The position numbers and the translations under genes were made by a program. DNA of 64,000 nucleotides, taken from the NCBI RefSeq assembly GCF_044904605.1, contig NZ_JADIKI010000022.1, positions 496,001 through 560,000 on the forward strand, in the 5' to 3' direction. The DNA is from Dyella_B humi (GTDB lineage Bacteria > Pseudomonadota > Gammaproteobacteria > Xanthomonadales > Rhodanobacteraceae). Below, piece by piece: positions 43,407-52,471 of this stretch. The first letter of the stretch is position 1; each line of letters starts with the position of its first letter. Under the pieces are notes generated by a model. The model did no database searches and was not told where the DNA came from. It saw only the letters and a program-made list of their open reading frames with translations.

Positions 43407-45233
43407 TTAGGGAGCTGCGTTGGTGAGATTGTCGCCGGGAGTGTGGCCATTGGCCGAAAAGGAAGAGGGGGCGTGCTCGTTCATGCTGACCACGACGCGA
43501 TTGCGGCCGTCACGCTTGGCGCGATAGAGAGCACTGTCCGCAGCGATAAGTAGGCGTCGAAAATCGTAGCCATGATGTGTGCTTGAGGCGATGCCGAAAC
43601 TGGCGCTAAGCGGAACATGTTCGGTTTCATCTTCCGGTATGGCCTGGATGGCTTGGCGGATGCTTTCCGCCCGCTCGAGCGCCTGGATCAACGTGCATTC
43701 CGGTAACAGGATGCCGAATTCCTCACCACCGATGCGTCCGAACACGTCGGAAGAATGTAGGTGCTTCTGGCAGATCGACACGATACGTTTCAACGCATGG
43801 TCACCGGCGACATGGCCATGGGTATCGTTGATGTTCTTGAAGTGGTCGAGGTCGATCAGGATCAGGCAGGCGCCTCGCAGTGACTTGGCGACGTAGCGCA
43901 GCGCCTGCTCGGCTTCTTCGACAAAATGCTGGCGATTTAAGATGCCGGTAAGGCCGTCCCTGCGCGCCAGTCGCATAAAGCGCAGTTGCGAACGCTTGAG
44001 GCGGTACAGCCAGAAGGCGATGGAAGCCAGCACGGTGAGCAGCAGTGCGATGTACAAGCGGCTCGTTACCATGGCTTTGTGGTCGAGTGCTTGCTGCAAC
44101 TGCAGGATCTGGTTTTGCTTGTTTAGCCCATCAAGCTCTATTTTCTTTGTTTCGACCTGTTGCTTGACGATTTGATAGGCGAGCGCCTTTTCGCGAACGT
44201 CATCCAAATGCTCTTTGTCTGCGGCGACATATTTTTCGTGATAGGCAAGCGCGTCGCGCAGGTTTCCTTGTTGCCGTTCAATTTGATAGAGCAGTTGATA
44301 GGACTCTACCAGCGATTCGGTGAAATCACTCTTGGCGGCAATATCAACCGCGGTTGTTGCGTATTTTTGCGCCAGAAGGCCGTTGTCTTTCTTCCAGTAA
44401 GCCTGTGCTAGCAAGGCACTATAGTCTGCGGCCAGCGCAGGATAATTGAATCCTTTTACTTCTTCGTAGTGTTCCTGCAGCAAGGCGAGCGCGTCATCCA
44501 TCTTGTTTTGTTGCATGTCCAGCACGGCCATGTCGCGTCGTATTGCGTCGGCGATCATCTTTTCACCGACTGCAAGGCAGCTGTTTATACCTTCTTGAAA
44601 TTGATCTTTGGCGATGTTGACTTGGCTGCCGCTGAGTTTGTCGTGCAACTCAAGCATACGGCCGATGCAGCCGTTTCTGCCATTTGGATAGTCCACGATG
44701 ATTTGATTGGCGTAGCTGGCGGCAAGTTCGTATTGTCCTGCATCGCTCAACAGCTGCGAAGCTTCGCCTAAAAGATGAAAACGTGCTTCCTTGTCGGTGA
44801 CTTGCGTCAAGTTGTCCAGGGCATGATCTAGATATTCGAAGGCTTCATCGTAGCGGTGCTCGACACCAAGCACGTTTATCAAGGTGCCTATCACCTTAGT
44901 TCTCAAAGTGCTGTCTGGCGCCTCTTTTGCTATGGCTTCTAGCTGAGTCCTGGCTAATTCTTCCTTGCCGGTGTAAGCGTTTTGGTAAGCCTGCATATAG
45001 CGCAGTAGCCATTTCTCTTCCTCGGACAGTTCAGCTGTACGGCCTTGGAGTTCCTGGAGAAGTTTGGCGAACGCTGCATTGTCTGCAGTTTTTATGTTCT
45101 CAGCGAGGGCCAAGAGTTGCGAGGCGCTCTGTGGCGCGGGTGCGGCAGCACTGGCCGCACCCGCAAGCACAACGAGTAGCAGGAGAATTCCCGCATAGTA
45201 GTACTTCCGGCGTTTGTTGCCGGTGGCGTGCAT
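43407..45233 (-). CDS. Exported TPR-GGDEF diguanylate cyclase, coupled to borosin precursor
   Basis: A 608-residue protein with a signal-like first helix (YYYAGILLLLVVLAGAASAA), a long periplasmic-type helical region with TPR-like repeats (about 40-370), a membrane segment (about 392-412) and a C-terminal GGDEF domain. Its active site is GGEEF (502-506) and its inhibitory site is lost: HSSD stands where RxxD is expected. It should make cyclic di-GMP without product inhibition. The ATG directly abuts the stop of the precursor gene (TAGATG), so translation is coupled. TPR-type sensors often bind peptides, fitting a sensor of the precursor product; that is inference. Confidence 0.88.
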   Translation of the reverse strand: MHATGNKRRKYYYAGILLLLVVLAGAASAAAPAPQSASQLLALAENIKTADNAAFAKLLQELQGRTAELSEEEKWLLRYMQAYQNAYTGKEELARTQLEAIAKEAPDSTLRTKVIGTLINVLGVEHRYDEAFEYLDHALDNLTQVTDKEARFHLLGEASQLLSDAGQYELAASYANQIIVDYPNGRNGCIGRMLELHDKLSGSQVNIAKDQFQEGINSCLAVGEKMIADAIRRDMAVLDMQQNKMDDALALLQEHYEEVKGFNYPALAADYSALLAQAYWKKDNGLLAQKYATTAVDIAAKSDFTESLVESYQLLYQIERQQGNLRDALAYHEKYVAADKEHLDDVREKALAYQIVKQQVETKKIELDGLNKQNQILQLQQALDHKAMVTSRLYIALLLTVLASIAFWLYRLKRSQLRFMRLARRDGLTGILNRQHFVEEAEQALRYVAKSLRGACLILIDLDHFKNINDTHGHVAGDHALKRIVSICQKHLHSSDVFGRIGGEEFGILLPECTLIQALERAESIRQAIQAIPEDETEHVPLSASFGIASSTHHGYDFRRLLIAADSALYRAKRDGRNRVVVSMNEHAPSSFSANGHTPGDNLTNAAP

Positions 45234-45527
45234 CTACGACTGAGGAGCTGATGAAGAAGAGTGTGAGAGGCGCATATCTTTTTCGCCGGGCTCATCCCCG
45301 TCTTCTTCTTCCTCCTCTTCCTCTTCTGTGCCGGGAATAATGATGGGATTAAATAGCTTCTGCTGCATAAGCGCCTGCAACTCCGCAACATCTTTATTCA
45401 AGATGGCCGAGCGAGCCGGATCTTCGATATCAGCTTCTGCAAGCGCCAATTCCATTTTGTCCATACTGATCTCGTTCCATTGAGCGTCGCTACCCATCTT
45501 TTCTAAAAAGCGAACGACATTCAACAT
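45234..45527 (-). CDS. Putative split-borosin RiPP precursor peptide
   Basis: A 97-residue peptide. Residues ~1-55 form a helical LigA-like domain (MLNVVRFLEKMG, ALAEADIEDPARSAILNKD), like the borosin-binding domain of bacterial split-borosin precursors such as SonA. A short hydrophobic segment LFNPIIIPGT (58-67), rich in beta-branched Ile, is the likely methylated core. It is followed by eight Glu (68-75) and DGDEPGEKD. AGGGG precedes the ATG. The cognate methyltransferase gene lies 171 bases upstream on the same strand, and the TPR-GGDEF gene follows with no gap. The identity is inference from pattern and neighbourhood. Confidence 0.75.
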   Translation of the reverse strand: MLNVVRFLEKMGSDAQWNEISMDKMELALAEADIEDPARSAILNKDVAELQALMQQKLFNPIIIPGTEEEEEEEEDGDEPGEKDMRLSHSSSSAPQS

Positions 45528-45697
45528 CTAAATTACCCCTGTAGTGCTGTGGTACCCCTTTATCGCCCGCGGTGGTCGTTCCTGGAGCACGGTGAGCGGA
45601 TGCATCATATCTCGCCGCAGACAGGCGCGCTTCCACGGGCGAACTTATCCATCAATAGGCTTCTCTCTGCCCTGATTTGTCCATCAAACAGGCGCAA

Positions 45698-46486
45698 TCA
45701 CGCCAGTGCGGCTAGTCGTGCGCGAACTTCGTCATCGGCTTCCAGTGGACGGGCGGGTGGAATGGCCAGGGTATCGGCCATGCCTACGTCGGCCTGGGGT
45801 AATGCTTCGAGCGCCAGGCGGTCGATGCGAGGCGCTTGGAAGGGCAGGGTAGCTGCGCGGTAGATGATGACTTGGTGGTCCCGCGGATAGTTGCGGAATA
45901 ACACATCCACCAACACTTGCCGGTGTGCGGCCCCGGTGGAAAAACGCTTAAGCGATTTATCGCCGGCCACGCCAATCTGCCACAGAATCAACCATGCGCT
46001 TGGATCGATACAACGCCGGTAAAGCATGAATTGGCTGGCTTCGTAGTGCTGGCAGCCGCGCGCGCCAGGATCGATGCCAAGGTCGGCGTACAGGCAGTCC
46101 TCGGAAGAAATGCCGGGTTCCATGTGGGCGGAGTAGCCCTCGCCCCGCGCACTTTCAATGGCCTTGTGCGGTACCCACGCAAATACGCCAGGGTGGCCAT
46201 AGAACACGCCGCAAACACGCTTGCCTGAGCGCACCTCGGTCATGATGGCATCGACCATTTCCCGATAAGTCTTCATCCGCGATTTACCTTCCTGGTAATA
46301 CGGCTGCAGGCTGCGCATGTCTTTGTTCATGCCTTGCAGCCACTGTTCGATGATGCCGTCGGATACCAGAACGAAGGCCACGTCCGCTTGTTCAATGTAG
46401 CTGCGAGTCCGCGGGCTGAGGTGAGATCCCAGCGTCATGCCTATGCCCACGCAGGCCAGGCTGCCCTTGGGTACTGCATTATTCAC
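45698..46486 (-). CDS. Borosin-type peptide backbone alpha-N-methyltransferase (SonM/OphMA-like)
   Basis: A 262-residue SAM-dependent enzyme of the tetrapyrrole-methylase fold. It does not look like a porphyrin enzyme but like borosin N-methyltransferases: SLACVGIGMTLG for SAM binding, YYQEGKSRMKTY with Tyr63/64, Arg70 and Tyr74 at the positions known to be catalytic in OphMA (YxxGKxRxxTY), VFYGHPGVF, EPGISSEDCLYADLGIDP, GCQHYEASQF and a final IPPARPLE. These enzymes methylate backbone amides of a peptide core. The start is GTG with AAGGGG upstream. The precursor is a separate gene downstream, so this is a split borosin. Confidence 0.88.
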   Translation of the reverse strand: MNNAVPKGSLACVGIGMTLGSHLSPRTRSYIEQADVAFVLVSDGIIEQWLQGMNKDMRSLQPYYQEGKSRMKTYREMVDAIMTEVRSGKRVCGVFYGHPGVFAWVPHKAIESARGEGYSAHMEPGISSEDCLYADLGIDPGARGCQHYEASQFMLYRRCIDPSAWLILWQIGVAGDKSLKRFSTGAAHRQVLVDVLFRNYPRDHQVIIYRAATLPFQAPRIDRLALEALPQADVGMADTLAIPPARPLEADDEVRARLAALA

Positions 46487-46576
46487 GTCTTATTCCCCTT
46501 ACTGCTTGCGTAGCAGTATTGCGTGCCGGGGGATGGGCGTCGAGTTATCCCACCTTTCGAATACTAAGGAGTGGGC

Positions 46577-47227
46577 TTGAGCGAACACGAGACAGATGGT
46601 TACTGGGATTTGCCGCGCATTGCGCCACGCGGACGAACGTTCGTCTACGTGCTGCCCAGCCTGGGCGAGGACCTGACCAAGGTAGGCTTCACGCAAGATC
46701 CGGTTCAGTGATTTCGTACGTTCCATTCGCGTTTTTTTGCGCTATTGGACCTGGAGCAGGGGCTGCTAGTGGAAACCGGGCGTCTGCGCGATGCCCGGCG
46801 CCTGGAGCGCCTGCTGATCGAGCGCTGGCCGGAGCATCGCGCGGCCGCTCCTTTGCTGGTATCGGACACGGCCGGCGGGCACACCGAGTGGTTCCGCGGT
46901 ATCGGGGATGAAGTGGGAGAGTTCGTGCGCCGCACCGCGGAGCGTTATGGCTATACGGTCCATGCGCCGCTAAGCAGTTGGCTGCGGGCGCGTTTCTCCG
47001 AACGTGCCGATCAGCTGTACGAATGGTCGTTGCGCATGCTCGAGATGATCGAGTGGCAGGTTGCGAATTTGCCGCCGGAAGCGCGTGATCTCCGTTACGC
47101 ACGGGCATTGATCGATACGCTCGATGCCTGCTATGCAGTCGGCATGCCGCTGGGCGAATGGGTGCCGCCCGTTGTGTTGGTCTGGTATGCATCCGCTTCG
47201 GGCGATGACGCGAGCAGGCTGTTCTGA
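46577..47227 (+). pseudogene. GIY-YIG (T5orf172/MUG113-like) gene with an in-frame stop
   Basis: From the TTG at 46577 (AAGGAG five bases before) the frame reads ...RGRTFVYVLPSLGEDLTKVG and FTQDPVQ, then TGA at 46709-46711, then continues in the same frame FRTFHSRFFAL and RLRDARRLERLLIERW to 47227. The first block is the GIY-YIG-like MUG113 strand pattern and the second its helical rest, so one gene is cut by a CGA-to-TGA change (Arg to stop). The restart fragment from 46745 lacks the catalytic part. Sequencing error or stop read-through is possible. Confidence 0.78.
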
Positions 47228-47303
47228 ACAGGGCTGCTGACAACACGTTGTCAGCAGCGGCGGCTCACACTATGCCGACCTTTTCAGTGCGGAACTCAAG
47301 GAC

Positions 47304-48050
47304 ATGACCACACCGAACATCACCCTGTACGCCACGCGTCCCGGTTTCGCTATGCCGGAAACCAGCCCCTTCGTGATCAAGACTGAAGTGCAGTTGCAGA
47401 TGGCGGGTCTCTCCTACATGCGGGAATCCACCATTCCTCCGCAGGCGCCGAAGGGCAAGGTGCCTTATCTGACGGATGATGGCGAAGTGATCTGCGATTC
47501 CACCTTCATCCGCGCGCATATCGAACGCAGGTACGGCGTGGATCTGGACGAAGGTCTGGATGCGCGCCAACGCGCGGAAGCCTGGGCGATCGAGCGGCTG
47601 CTCGAGGATCATCTCTACTTCGCGATGGTGTGGTTCCGTTGGATCGTCCCGGAGAATTTCGCCAAGGGGCCGGCGCATTTCGCGGATCGCGCGCCGGAGG
47701 CGGAACGCGAACAGCTGCGCCGCGACATTCAGGCGCGCAAGGACGATGACTTGCGCGGGCATGGTATCGGCCGGCATTCGGCTGGCGAAATTGCCGCGCT
47801 AGGCGTGCGCTCCATCGATGCGGTGGCCACGCTGCTGGGCGACAAGCCCTATCTGCTGGGCGAACGCATGAGTGCGGTGGATGCGACGGCGTTCGGCGTG
47901 CTCGCCGCGATCCTCACGCCGTTCTTCGATACGCCGCTGCGCGATGCGGTGGTGGGGCGGCCGAATTTGGTCGCGTACGTGAACAAGCTGATGCGGCGGT
48001 ACTATCCGGAGCATGTGTGGGAGCCGCTGCAGCAGGCGGAAGCTGTTTAG
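47304..48050 (+). CDS. Glutathione S-transferase family protein
   Basis: A 248-residue protein with a thioredoxin-like N-terminal domain (ITLYATRPGFAMPETSPFVIKTEVQL, then APKGKVPYLTDDGEVICDSTFI with the cis-Pro and glutathione-binding DS) and a helical C-terminal domain (KPYLLGERMSAVDATAFGVLAAIL). The cysteine or serine normally following the first strand is not clear, so its activity is uncertain. It is close to the C-terminal-domain-rich GST group of proteobacteria. Confidence 0.9.
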   Translation: MTTPNITLYATRPGFAMPETSPFVIKTEVQLQMAGLSYMRESTIPPQAPKGKVPYLTDDGEVICDSTFIRAHIERRYGVDLDEGLDARQRAEAWAIERLLEDHLYFAMVWFRWIVPENFAKGPAHFADRAPEAEREQLRRDIQARKDDDLRGHGIGRHSAGEIAALGVRSIDAVATLLGDKPYLLGERMSAVDATAFGVLAAILTPFFDTPLRDAVVGRPNLVAYVNKLMRRYYPEHVWEPLQQAEAV

Positions 48051-48317
48051 GACGTCTACTCCTGGGTGTGACAGGGAAGTCGTCCCAGCGCAGGCGGAGA
48101 GGGCACATGGATGTGCCCGGAGCGAGAAAAGTCAGGGCAACGAATCGGTGCCATTGAATTTCAAGAAGAATTTCCGATGTCAGGCGACACGACGGCGATA
48201 GAGTCACGCTATGGATACCGCACATGAACGGACTCATCCACGCACGACGACGCCTACGCAGAATTGATCGCTGCACCCCTAGGCTGTAGGCGTCCCCCGA
48301 ACTCAAGGAGCCGGCCC

Positions 48318-48635
48318 ATGGAAGTCAGCTTCAATAACTGGGGCGAGGCCGTCGCGTTCCTTTCCGAGCGCACCGATATCGCGCTGGAAGGCTTGATGGC
48401 ATTGAGTGCGCAGCAAATGGTGGATCAGCAGGTCATCGCTGCGCTTCTGTCGTCCCATTCACATCTGAGAGCGGCTGCAGATGCGTGGCGGCACATGGCC
48501 TCGGCGACCTTGCCGATCACTCACGTGCGTAGCCTGCAGAACGATCAGCCCGAATCGGTGCGCGTAGCCTATTCGGAACGCATGGCCTATTGGGAGGAAA
48601 TCTTTCGCCGAGCTATTCCGCAGGAGAGCGATTAG
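48318..48635 (+). CDS. Small hypothetical protein
   Basis: A 105-residue helical protein starting MEVSFNNWGEAVAFLSERTD, with AAGGAG eight bases before the ATG. It is acidic, has no membrane segment or motif, and was not recognised. It lies alone 112 bases upstream of the creatininase-like gene. Confidence 0.55.
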   Translation: MEVSFNNWGEAVAFLSERTDIALEGLMALSAQQMVDQQVIAALLSSHSHLRAAADAWRHMASATLPITHVRSLQNDQPESVRVAYSERMAYWEEIFRRAIPQESD

Positions 48636-48746
48636 AGGAAAGCGATTAGGGCAAAATGCGGGCAATCGGCGTGAAGATGATGCGAAGGCGCGAGCGGCAT
48701 GCAACCATATGCCGCGTCGTTTCTTCCTATCCCCATCGCCAGCCCC

Positions 48747-49568
48747 ATGATGATGCGCCACTTATTGCGATGCCTTGTTGCGTCTGTCGTTCTTCTTGCC
48801 ATCGCGCAGCCGGCCCTCGCGCAGGCACCGCAAGGCGTGCGCTTGCAGAACTACACCTGGACCGAACTGCGCGACCAGATTCGCGCCGGCAAAACCACGG
48901 TGATCATTCCCATTGGCGGCACCGAGCAGAGCGGTCCATATATCGCCGTAGGCAAGCACAACGTGCGCGCGGAATACCTCGCGGACAGGATCGCGGAAAA
49001 ACTTGGCAATGCCCTGGTGGCGCCGGTTGTGGCCTATGTGCCCGAAGGCAGTTATGCGCCACCCACCTCGCATATGCGTTTCCCGGGCACCATCACCATT
49101 CCGGATGATGTATTCGAGAAGCTGCTGGAATCGGCCGCCAACAGTTTCGCCGTGCATGGTTTTCGCGACGTCGTTTTTATCGGCGATCACGGCGGCTACC
49201 AGAAAGACCTGAAGCAGGTGGTGGCACATCTCAACAAGACCTGGGCCGGTACGAATGCGCGGGCGATCCTGCCTGCGGCGTATTACGACGCTTCGTCCGA
49301 CGGCTATGCACAACTCTTGCGTCAGCACGGTATTCGCGACGATGAAATCGGCACGCATGCCGGGCTGGCCGATACCTCGCTGCAACTTGCCGTGGCGCCG
49401 CAGATGGTGCGGCTGAGTCAGTTGCGCAACGCGCCCAAACCCGGCGCGGCCGATGGCGTGTACGGCGGCGATCCGCGGCGTTCCAGCGTAGAGCTCGGCC
49501 AAATGGGTGTGGATGCTATAGTTTCGCGCACGGTCGACGCCATCCGCAAAGAAACCGCGGGGCGCTGA
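48747..49568 (+). CDS. Exported creatininase-family amidohydrolase
   Basis: A 273-residue protein from the MMMRHLL start, which gives a signal peptide (VVLLAIAQPALAQ). An in-frame ATG 48 bases upstream is less fitting. Creatininase motifs remain: PIGGTEQSGPYIAVGKHN (Glu and His ligands), FIGDHGGYQKDL and GTHAGLADTSL. The family opens cyclic amides such as creatinine or formamides with two metal ions. A periplasmic form is common in soil proteobacteria. The natural substrate is unknown. Confidence 0.85.
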   Translation: MMMRHLLRCLVASVVLLAIAQPALAQAPQGVRLQNYTWTELRDQIRAGKTTVIIPIGGTEQSGPYIAVGKHNVRAEYLADRIAEKLGNALVAPVVAYVPEGSYAPPTSHMRFPGTITIPDDVFEKLLESAANSFAVHGFRDVVFIGDHGGYQKDLKQVVAHLNKTWAGTNARAILPAAYYDASSDGYAQLLRQHGIRDDEIGTHAGLADTSLQLAVAPQMVRLSQLRNAPKPGAADGVYGGDPRRSSVELGQMGVDAIVSRTVDAIRKETAGR

Positions 49569-49620
49569 TACGAGCTTCGGAAGTGCATTAAAAAGTCTTC
49601 TTCAAATACGGGAATCTGCC

Positions 49621-50784
49621 GTGAAATTTGATCGTTTTGGGCGTCTTGCCTTGCGTGCCGGCGTCGTGCTGGCCGGTTTGTGTGTGACCGCTGTTGCCGC
49701 GGCGCAAACGGTGCAGACCGTTCCCGGCATGCCGCCGGTGAGCAACTCCAACAACATGTACAGCAACGCGGGCTTCAATATGTTCAGCCCGGCGGTGGCC
49801 AACGCGCTGCCGCGCATCTACGTGCCGAACCTGCGCTCCAACGACGTGTACGTGATCGATCCGGCCACGTTCAAGGTGGTCGACAGGTTTCCGGTCGGCC
49901 ACAGCCCGCAGCACGTAGTGCCTGCGTGGGATCTGAAGACGCTGTGGGTGACCAACAACGCCGAAGGCCGTAACGACGGCAGCCTTACGCCGATCGATGC
50001 CAGTACCGGCAAGCCCGGCAAGGCAGATCCGGTCGACGATCCGTACAACATGTATTTCACGCCGGACGGCAAGGAAGCCATTGTCGTGGCCGAAGCCTTT
50101 GCACGCCTGGACTTTCGCGACCCGCACACGATGGCGCTGAAATCCCGTCTCGATGCACCCGAATGCAAGGGCATCAACCACGCGGATTTTTCCATCGACG
50201 GCCGCTACGCCATCTTTACCTGCGAGTTCGGCGGCAAGCTGGTGAAGATCGACATGGTCAACCGCAAGGTGCTCGGCTATCTGCTGCTCAACAAGCGCGG
50301 CATGCCGCAGGACATCCGCGTGTCGCCTGACGGCAAGGTGTTCTACGTCGCCGACATGATGGCCGATGGCGTGTACCTGATCGACGGCGACAGCTTCAAG
50401 CAAATCGGCTTCATCAAGACCGGTATCGGCACGCACGGCCTGTATCCCAGTCGCGACGCGACCAAGCTGTACGTGGCCAATCGCGGTTCGAACAAGGTGC
50501 ATGGTCCGCGCGGCGGCCCGGGCAGCGTGTCGGTGATCGATTTCGCGACGCGCAAGGTGGTGGCCAATTGGCCAATTCCGGGCGGCGGCAGCCCCGACAT
50601 GGGCAACGTCACGGCGGACGGCAAATGGCTATGGCTGTCGGGCCGTTTCGATGACGTGGTGTATGCGTTCGATACGGCGACCGGCAAGGTGAAGATCATC
50701 AAGGTGGGCATGGAGCCGCATGGTCTGGCGGTGTGGCCGCAGCCGGGGCGGTATTCGCTGGGGCATACGGGCATCATGCGTTGA
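49621..50784 (+). CDS. Exported YVTN beta-propeller protein
   Basis: A 387-residue protein with a GTG start and signal peptide (AGVVLAGLCVTAVAAAQ). It has repeats of the YVTN/cytochrome-cd1-like propeller type: RIYVPNLRSNDVYVIDPAT, KLYVANRGSNKV, VSVIDFATRKVVANW and VVYAFDTATGKVKI. It has no heme motif. Such proteins act as periplasmic scaffolds or quinoprotein-like sensors. The creatininase-like gene ends 52 bases upstream on the same strand, so the two may be co-transcribed. A terminator follows. Confidence 0.9.
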   Translation: MKFDRFGRLALRAGVVLAGLCVTAVAAAQTVQTVPGMPPVSNSNNMYSNAGFNMFSPAVANALPRIYVPNLRSNDVYVIDPATFKVVDRFPVGHSPQHVVPAWDLKTLWVTNNAEGRNDGSLTPIDASTGKPGKADPVDDPYNMYFTPDGKEAIVVAEAFARLDFRDPHTMALKSRLDAPECKGINHADFSIDGRYAIFTCEFGGKLVKIDMVNRKVLGYLLLNKRGMPQDIRVSPDGKVFYVADMMADGVYLIDGDSFKQIGFIKTGIGTHGLYPSRDATKLYVANRGSNKVHGPRGGPGSVSVIDFATRKVVANWPIPGGGSPDMGNVTADGKWLWLSGRFDDVVYAFDTATGKVKIIKVGMEPHGLAVWPQPGRYSLGHTGIMR

Positions 50785-50787
50785 TGC

Positions 50788-50818
50788 AAAAAAGGCCGGC
50801 AAATGCCGGCCTTTTTTA
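50788..50818 (+). terminator. Rho-independent terminator
   Basis: An AAGGCCGGCA/TGCCGGCCTT stem with an AA loop and a T-run, four bases after the stop of the propeller gene. It can act in both directions because of the A-run on the left. Confidence 0.9.
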
Positions 50819-50860
50819 TTGGTATCTATGTGGTGCCTCGACGGCCGTCATATACCGAGG

Positions 50861-50944
50861 GCCGTCATTCCCGCGAAAGCGGGAATCCATCTTGCTCTGG
50901 AGCATCACGTGCAAATGGATTCCCGCTTTCGCGGGAATGACGGC
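50861..50944. repeat. Palindromic dispersed repeat
   Basis: Arms of 30 bases, GCCGTCATTCCCGCGAAAGC... at 50861-50890 and the complement at 50915-50944, enclose a 24-base loop. It has the same plan as the repeats at 20249, 29903 and 58186. Confidence 0.88.
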
Positions 50945-50988
50945 ACTGCGGAGTTACCCTGGATGTGACATTAGGTGGTAGCTGCGCG

Positions 50989-52194
50989 TCACAGCTGAAT
51001 AACATCAAACCCAACATCCGGATTCACATCCGCGTTGTAATCCACGTCCTTGCGATCGAAGCCGAACAGGCGCAGAAATTCGTGCTTGTAGCCGGCGTAG
51101 TCGGTCGCTTCCCACAGGTTGTCCGTGGTGACCTGCGGCCACAGCGCCTTGCACGCCTGCTGTACGTCCTCGCGCAATTCCCAATCGTCCAGGCGCAGGC
51201 GACCTTCGTCGTCGGTGGGCGGCGGCGTGCCGTCTGTGCGGTAGAGGAAATCATGAAACAAACGGTTGGCCTGTTGAATGGTGCCTTCGTGCAGACCTTT
51301 TTCTTTCATGATGCGGAACACCATGGATACGTACAGCGGAATCACCGGAATGGCCGAGCTGGCCTGCGTCACTACCGATTTCATCACGCCGACGTAAGCG
51401 TGCAGGCCCTGTGCTGCGTAGTGCTTATTGAGTTCCTGCGCGGTGTTGTCCAGGTGTTGCTTGGCCTGGCCGATGGTGCCGTGCCAGTAGATCGGCCAGG
51501 TGATTTCGGTACCGACGTAGCTGTAAGCCACAGTGGTGGCGTTTTCCGCCAGCACGCCGGCCTTGTTCAGTGCATCGATCCACAGCGTCCAGTCTTCGCC
51601 ACCCATCACGGCGACGGTGTCCTTGATTTCCTGCTCGGTTCCCGGTTCCACCGTCACCTGCGTCACGGTGTCCTTGCCGGTATCCACCGATGACGCGGTG
51701 AACGGCTTGCCGATCGTCTTCAGCGCGGAACGCACCACTTCGCCAGTGTCAGGCAGCTTGCGTACGGGCGACGCTAGCGAATAGATCACCAGATCGACTG
51801 GACCACCCATCTCGTTCTTGATCAGCTCGATGGCGCGCTCGCGGGTTTCATTGGAGAACGCGTCGCCATTGATGGAGCGACTGTACAAGCCGGCCTGTTT
51901 GGCGAGCTTGTCGAACGCAGCGGAGTTGTACCAGCCGGCGGTGCCGGGCTTGGCTTCGCTGGAGGGCTTCTCGAAGAACACGCCCAGCGTCGCCGCGCCG
52001 TAGCCGAAGGCCGCAGTGACGCGCGAGGCCAGTCCGTATCCCGTGGAAGCGCCGATCACCAGCACACGCTTGGGGCCGGCGGCGGGCGCGCCGTTGGCCT
52101 TGGTGACGCCGATTTGCTCCACCACGTTTTTCTCGCAACCGACCGGATGCGCCGTGATGCAGATAAAGCCGCGAACCTTGGGATGGATGACCAC
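50989..52194 (-). CDS. fabV: Enoyl-ACP/trans-2-enoyl-CoA reductase FabV
   Basis: A 401-residue protein of full FabV length. It starts MVIHPKVRGFICITAHPVGC, has the NADH-binding GASTGYGLASRV (a glycine-rich loop with the FabV-type long insertion) and the catalytic Tyr-(8)-Lys in IYWHGTIGQAK. FabV reduces the trans-2 double bond in the last step of fatty acid elongation and is resistant to triclosan. It appears monocistronic. Confidence 0.96.
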   Translation of the reverse strand: MVIHPKVRGFICITAHPVGCEKNVVEQIGVTKANGAPAAGPKRVLVIGASTGYGLASRVTAAFGYGAATLGVFFEKPSSEAKPGTAGWYNSAAFDKLAKQAGLYSRSINGDAFSNETRERAIELIKNEMGGPVDLVIYSLASPVRKLPDTGEVVRSALKTIGKPFTASSVDTGKDTVTQVTVEPGTEQEIKDTVAVMGGEDWTLWIDALNKAGVLAENATTVAYSYVGTEITWPIYWHGTIGQAKQHLDNTAQELNKHYAAQGLHAYVGVMKSVVTQASSAIPVIPLYVSMVFRIMKEKGLHEGTIQQANRLFHDFLYRTDGTPPPTDDEGRLRLDDWELREDVQQACKALWPQVTTDNLWEATDYAGYKHEFLRLFGFDRKDVDYNADVNPDVGFDVIQL

Positions 52195-52328
52195 GAAGAA
52201 CCCTCACGGAATAGACACAAGCCGCCATTCTAAATGGTGGAGGGGACCATTCGCTTCCGCAGGGAGGGTTCGGGCGAAGATCGATGCTGACTCCTTGCGC
52301 AAGTCTTCTCCATCACGCGCTGACCGCA

Positions 52329-52365
52329 CCCTCACCCCAACCCCCTCTCCCGGAGGGAGAGGGGC
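52329..52365. repeat. CCCTCTCCC hairpin repeat fragment
   Basis: CCCTCACCCCAACCCCCTCTCC joined to CGGAGGGAGAGGGG matches, in inverse order of its blocks, the GTGAGGGG and CCCTCTCC parts of the repeats at 6212 and 7026. It lies in the leader of the small gene at 52472 and is a fragment of the same family. Confidence 0.65.
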
Positions 52366-52471
52366 TATGTGCATCACGATGGCGATATACGCTTTTTTGA
52401 CGCCACCAGAACCCTGCGTTTGTGGCGCGAGTCGCATAGTTCATCTGACTCTGACTACGCGGAGACCCATC

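Noticed and set aside
45698..46486. Uroporphyrinogen/cobalamin methylase
   Set aside because: The fold is shared, but the YxxGKSRxxTY, GHPGVF and SEDCLYADL motifs match borosin N-methyltransferases, and no porphyrin gene is near.
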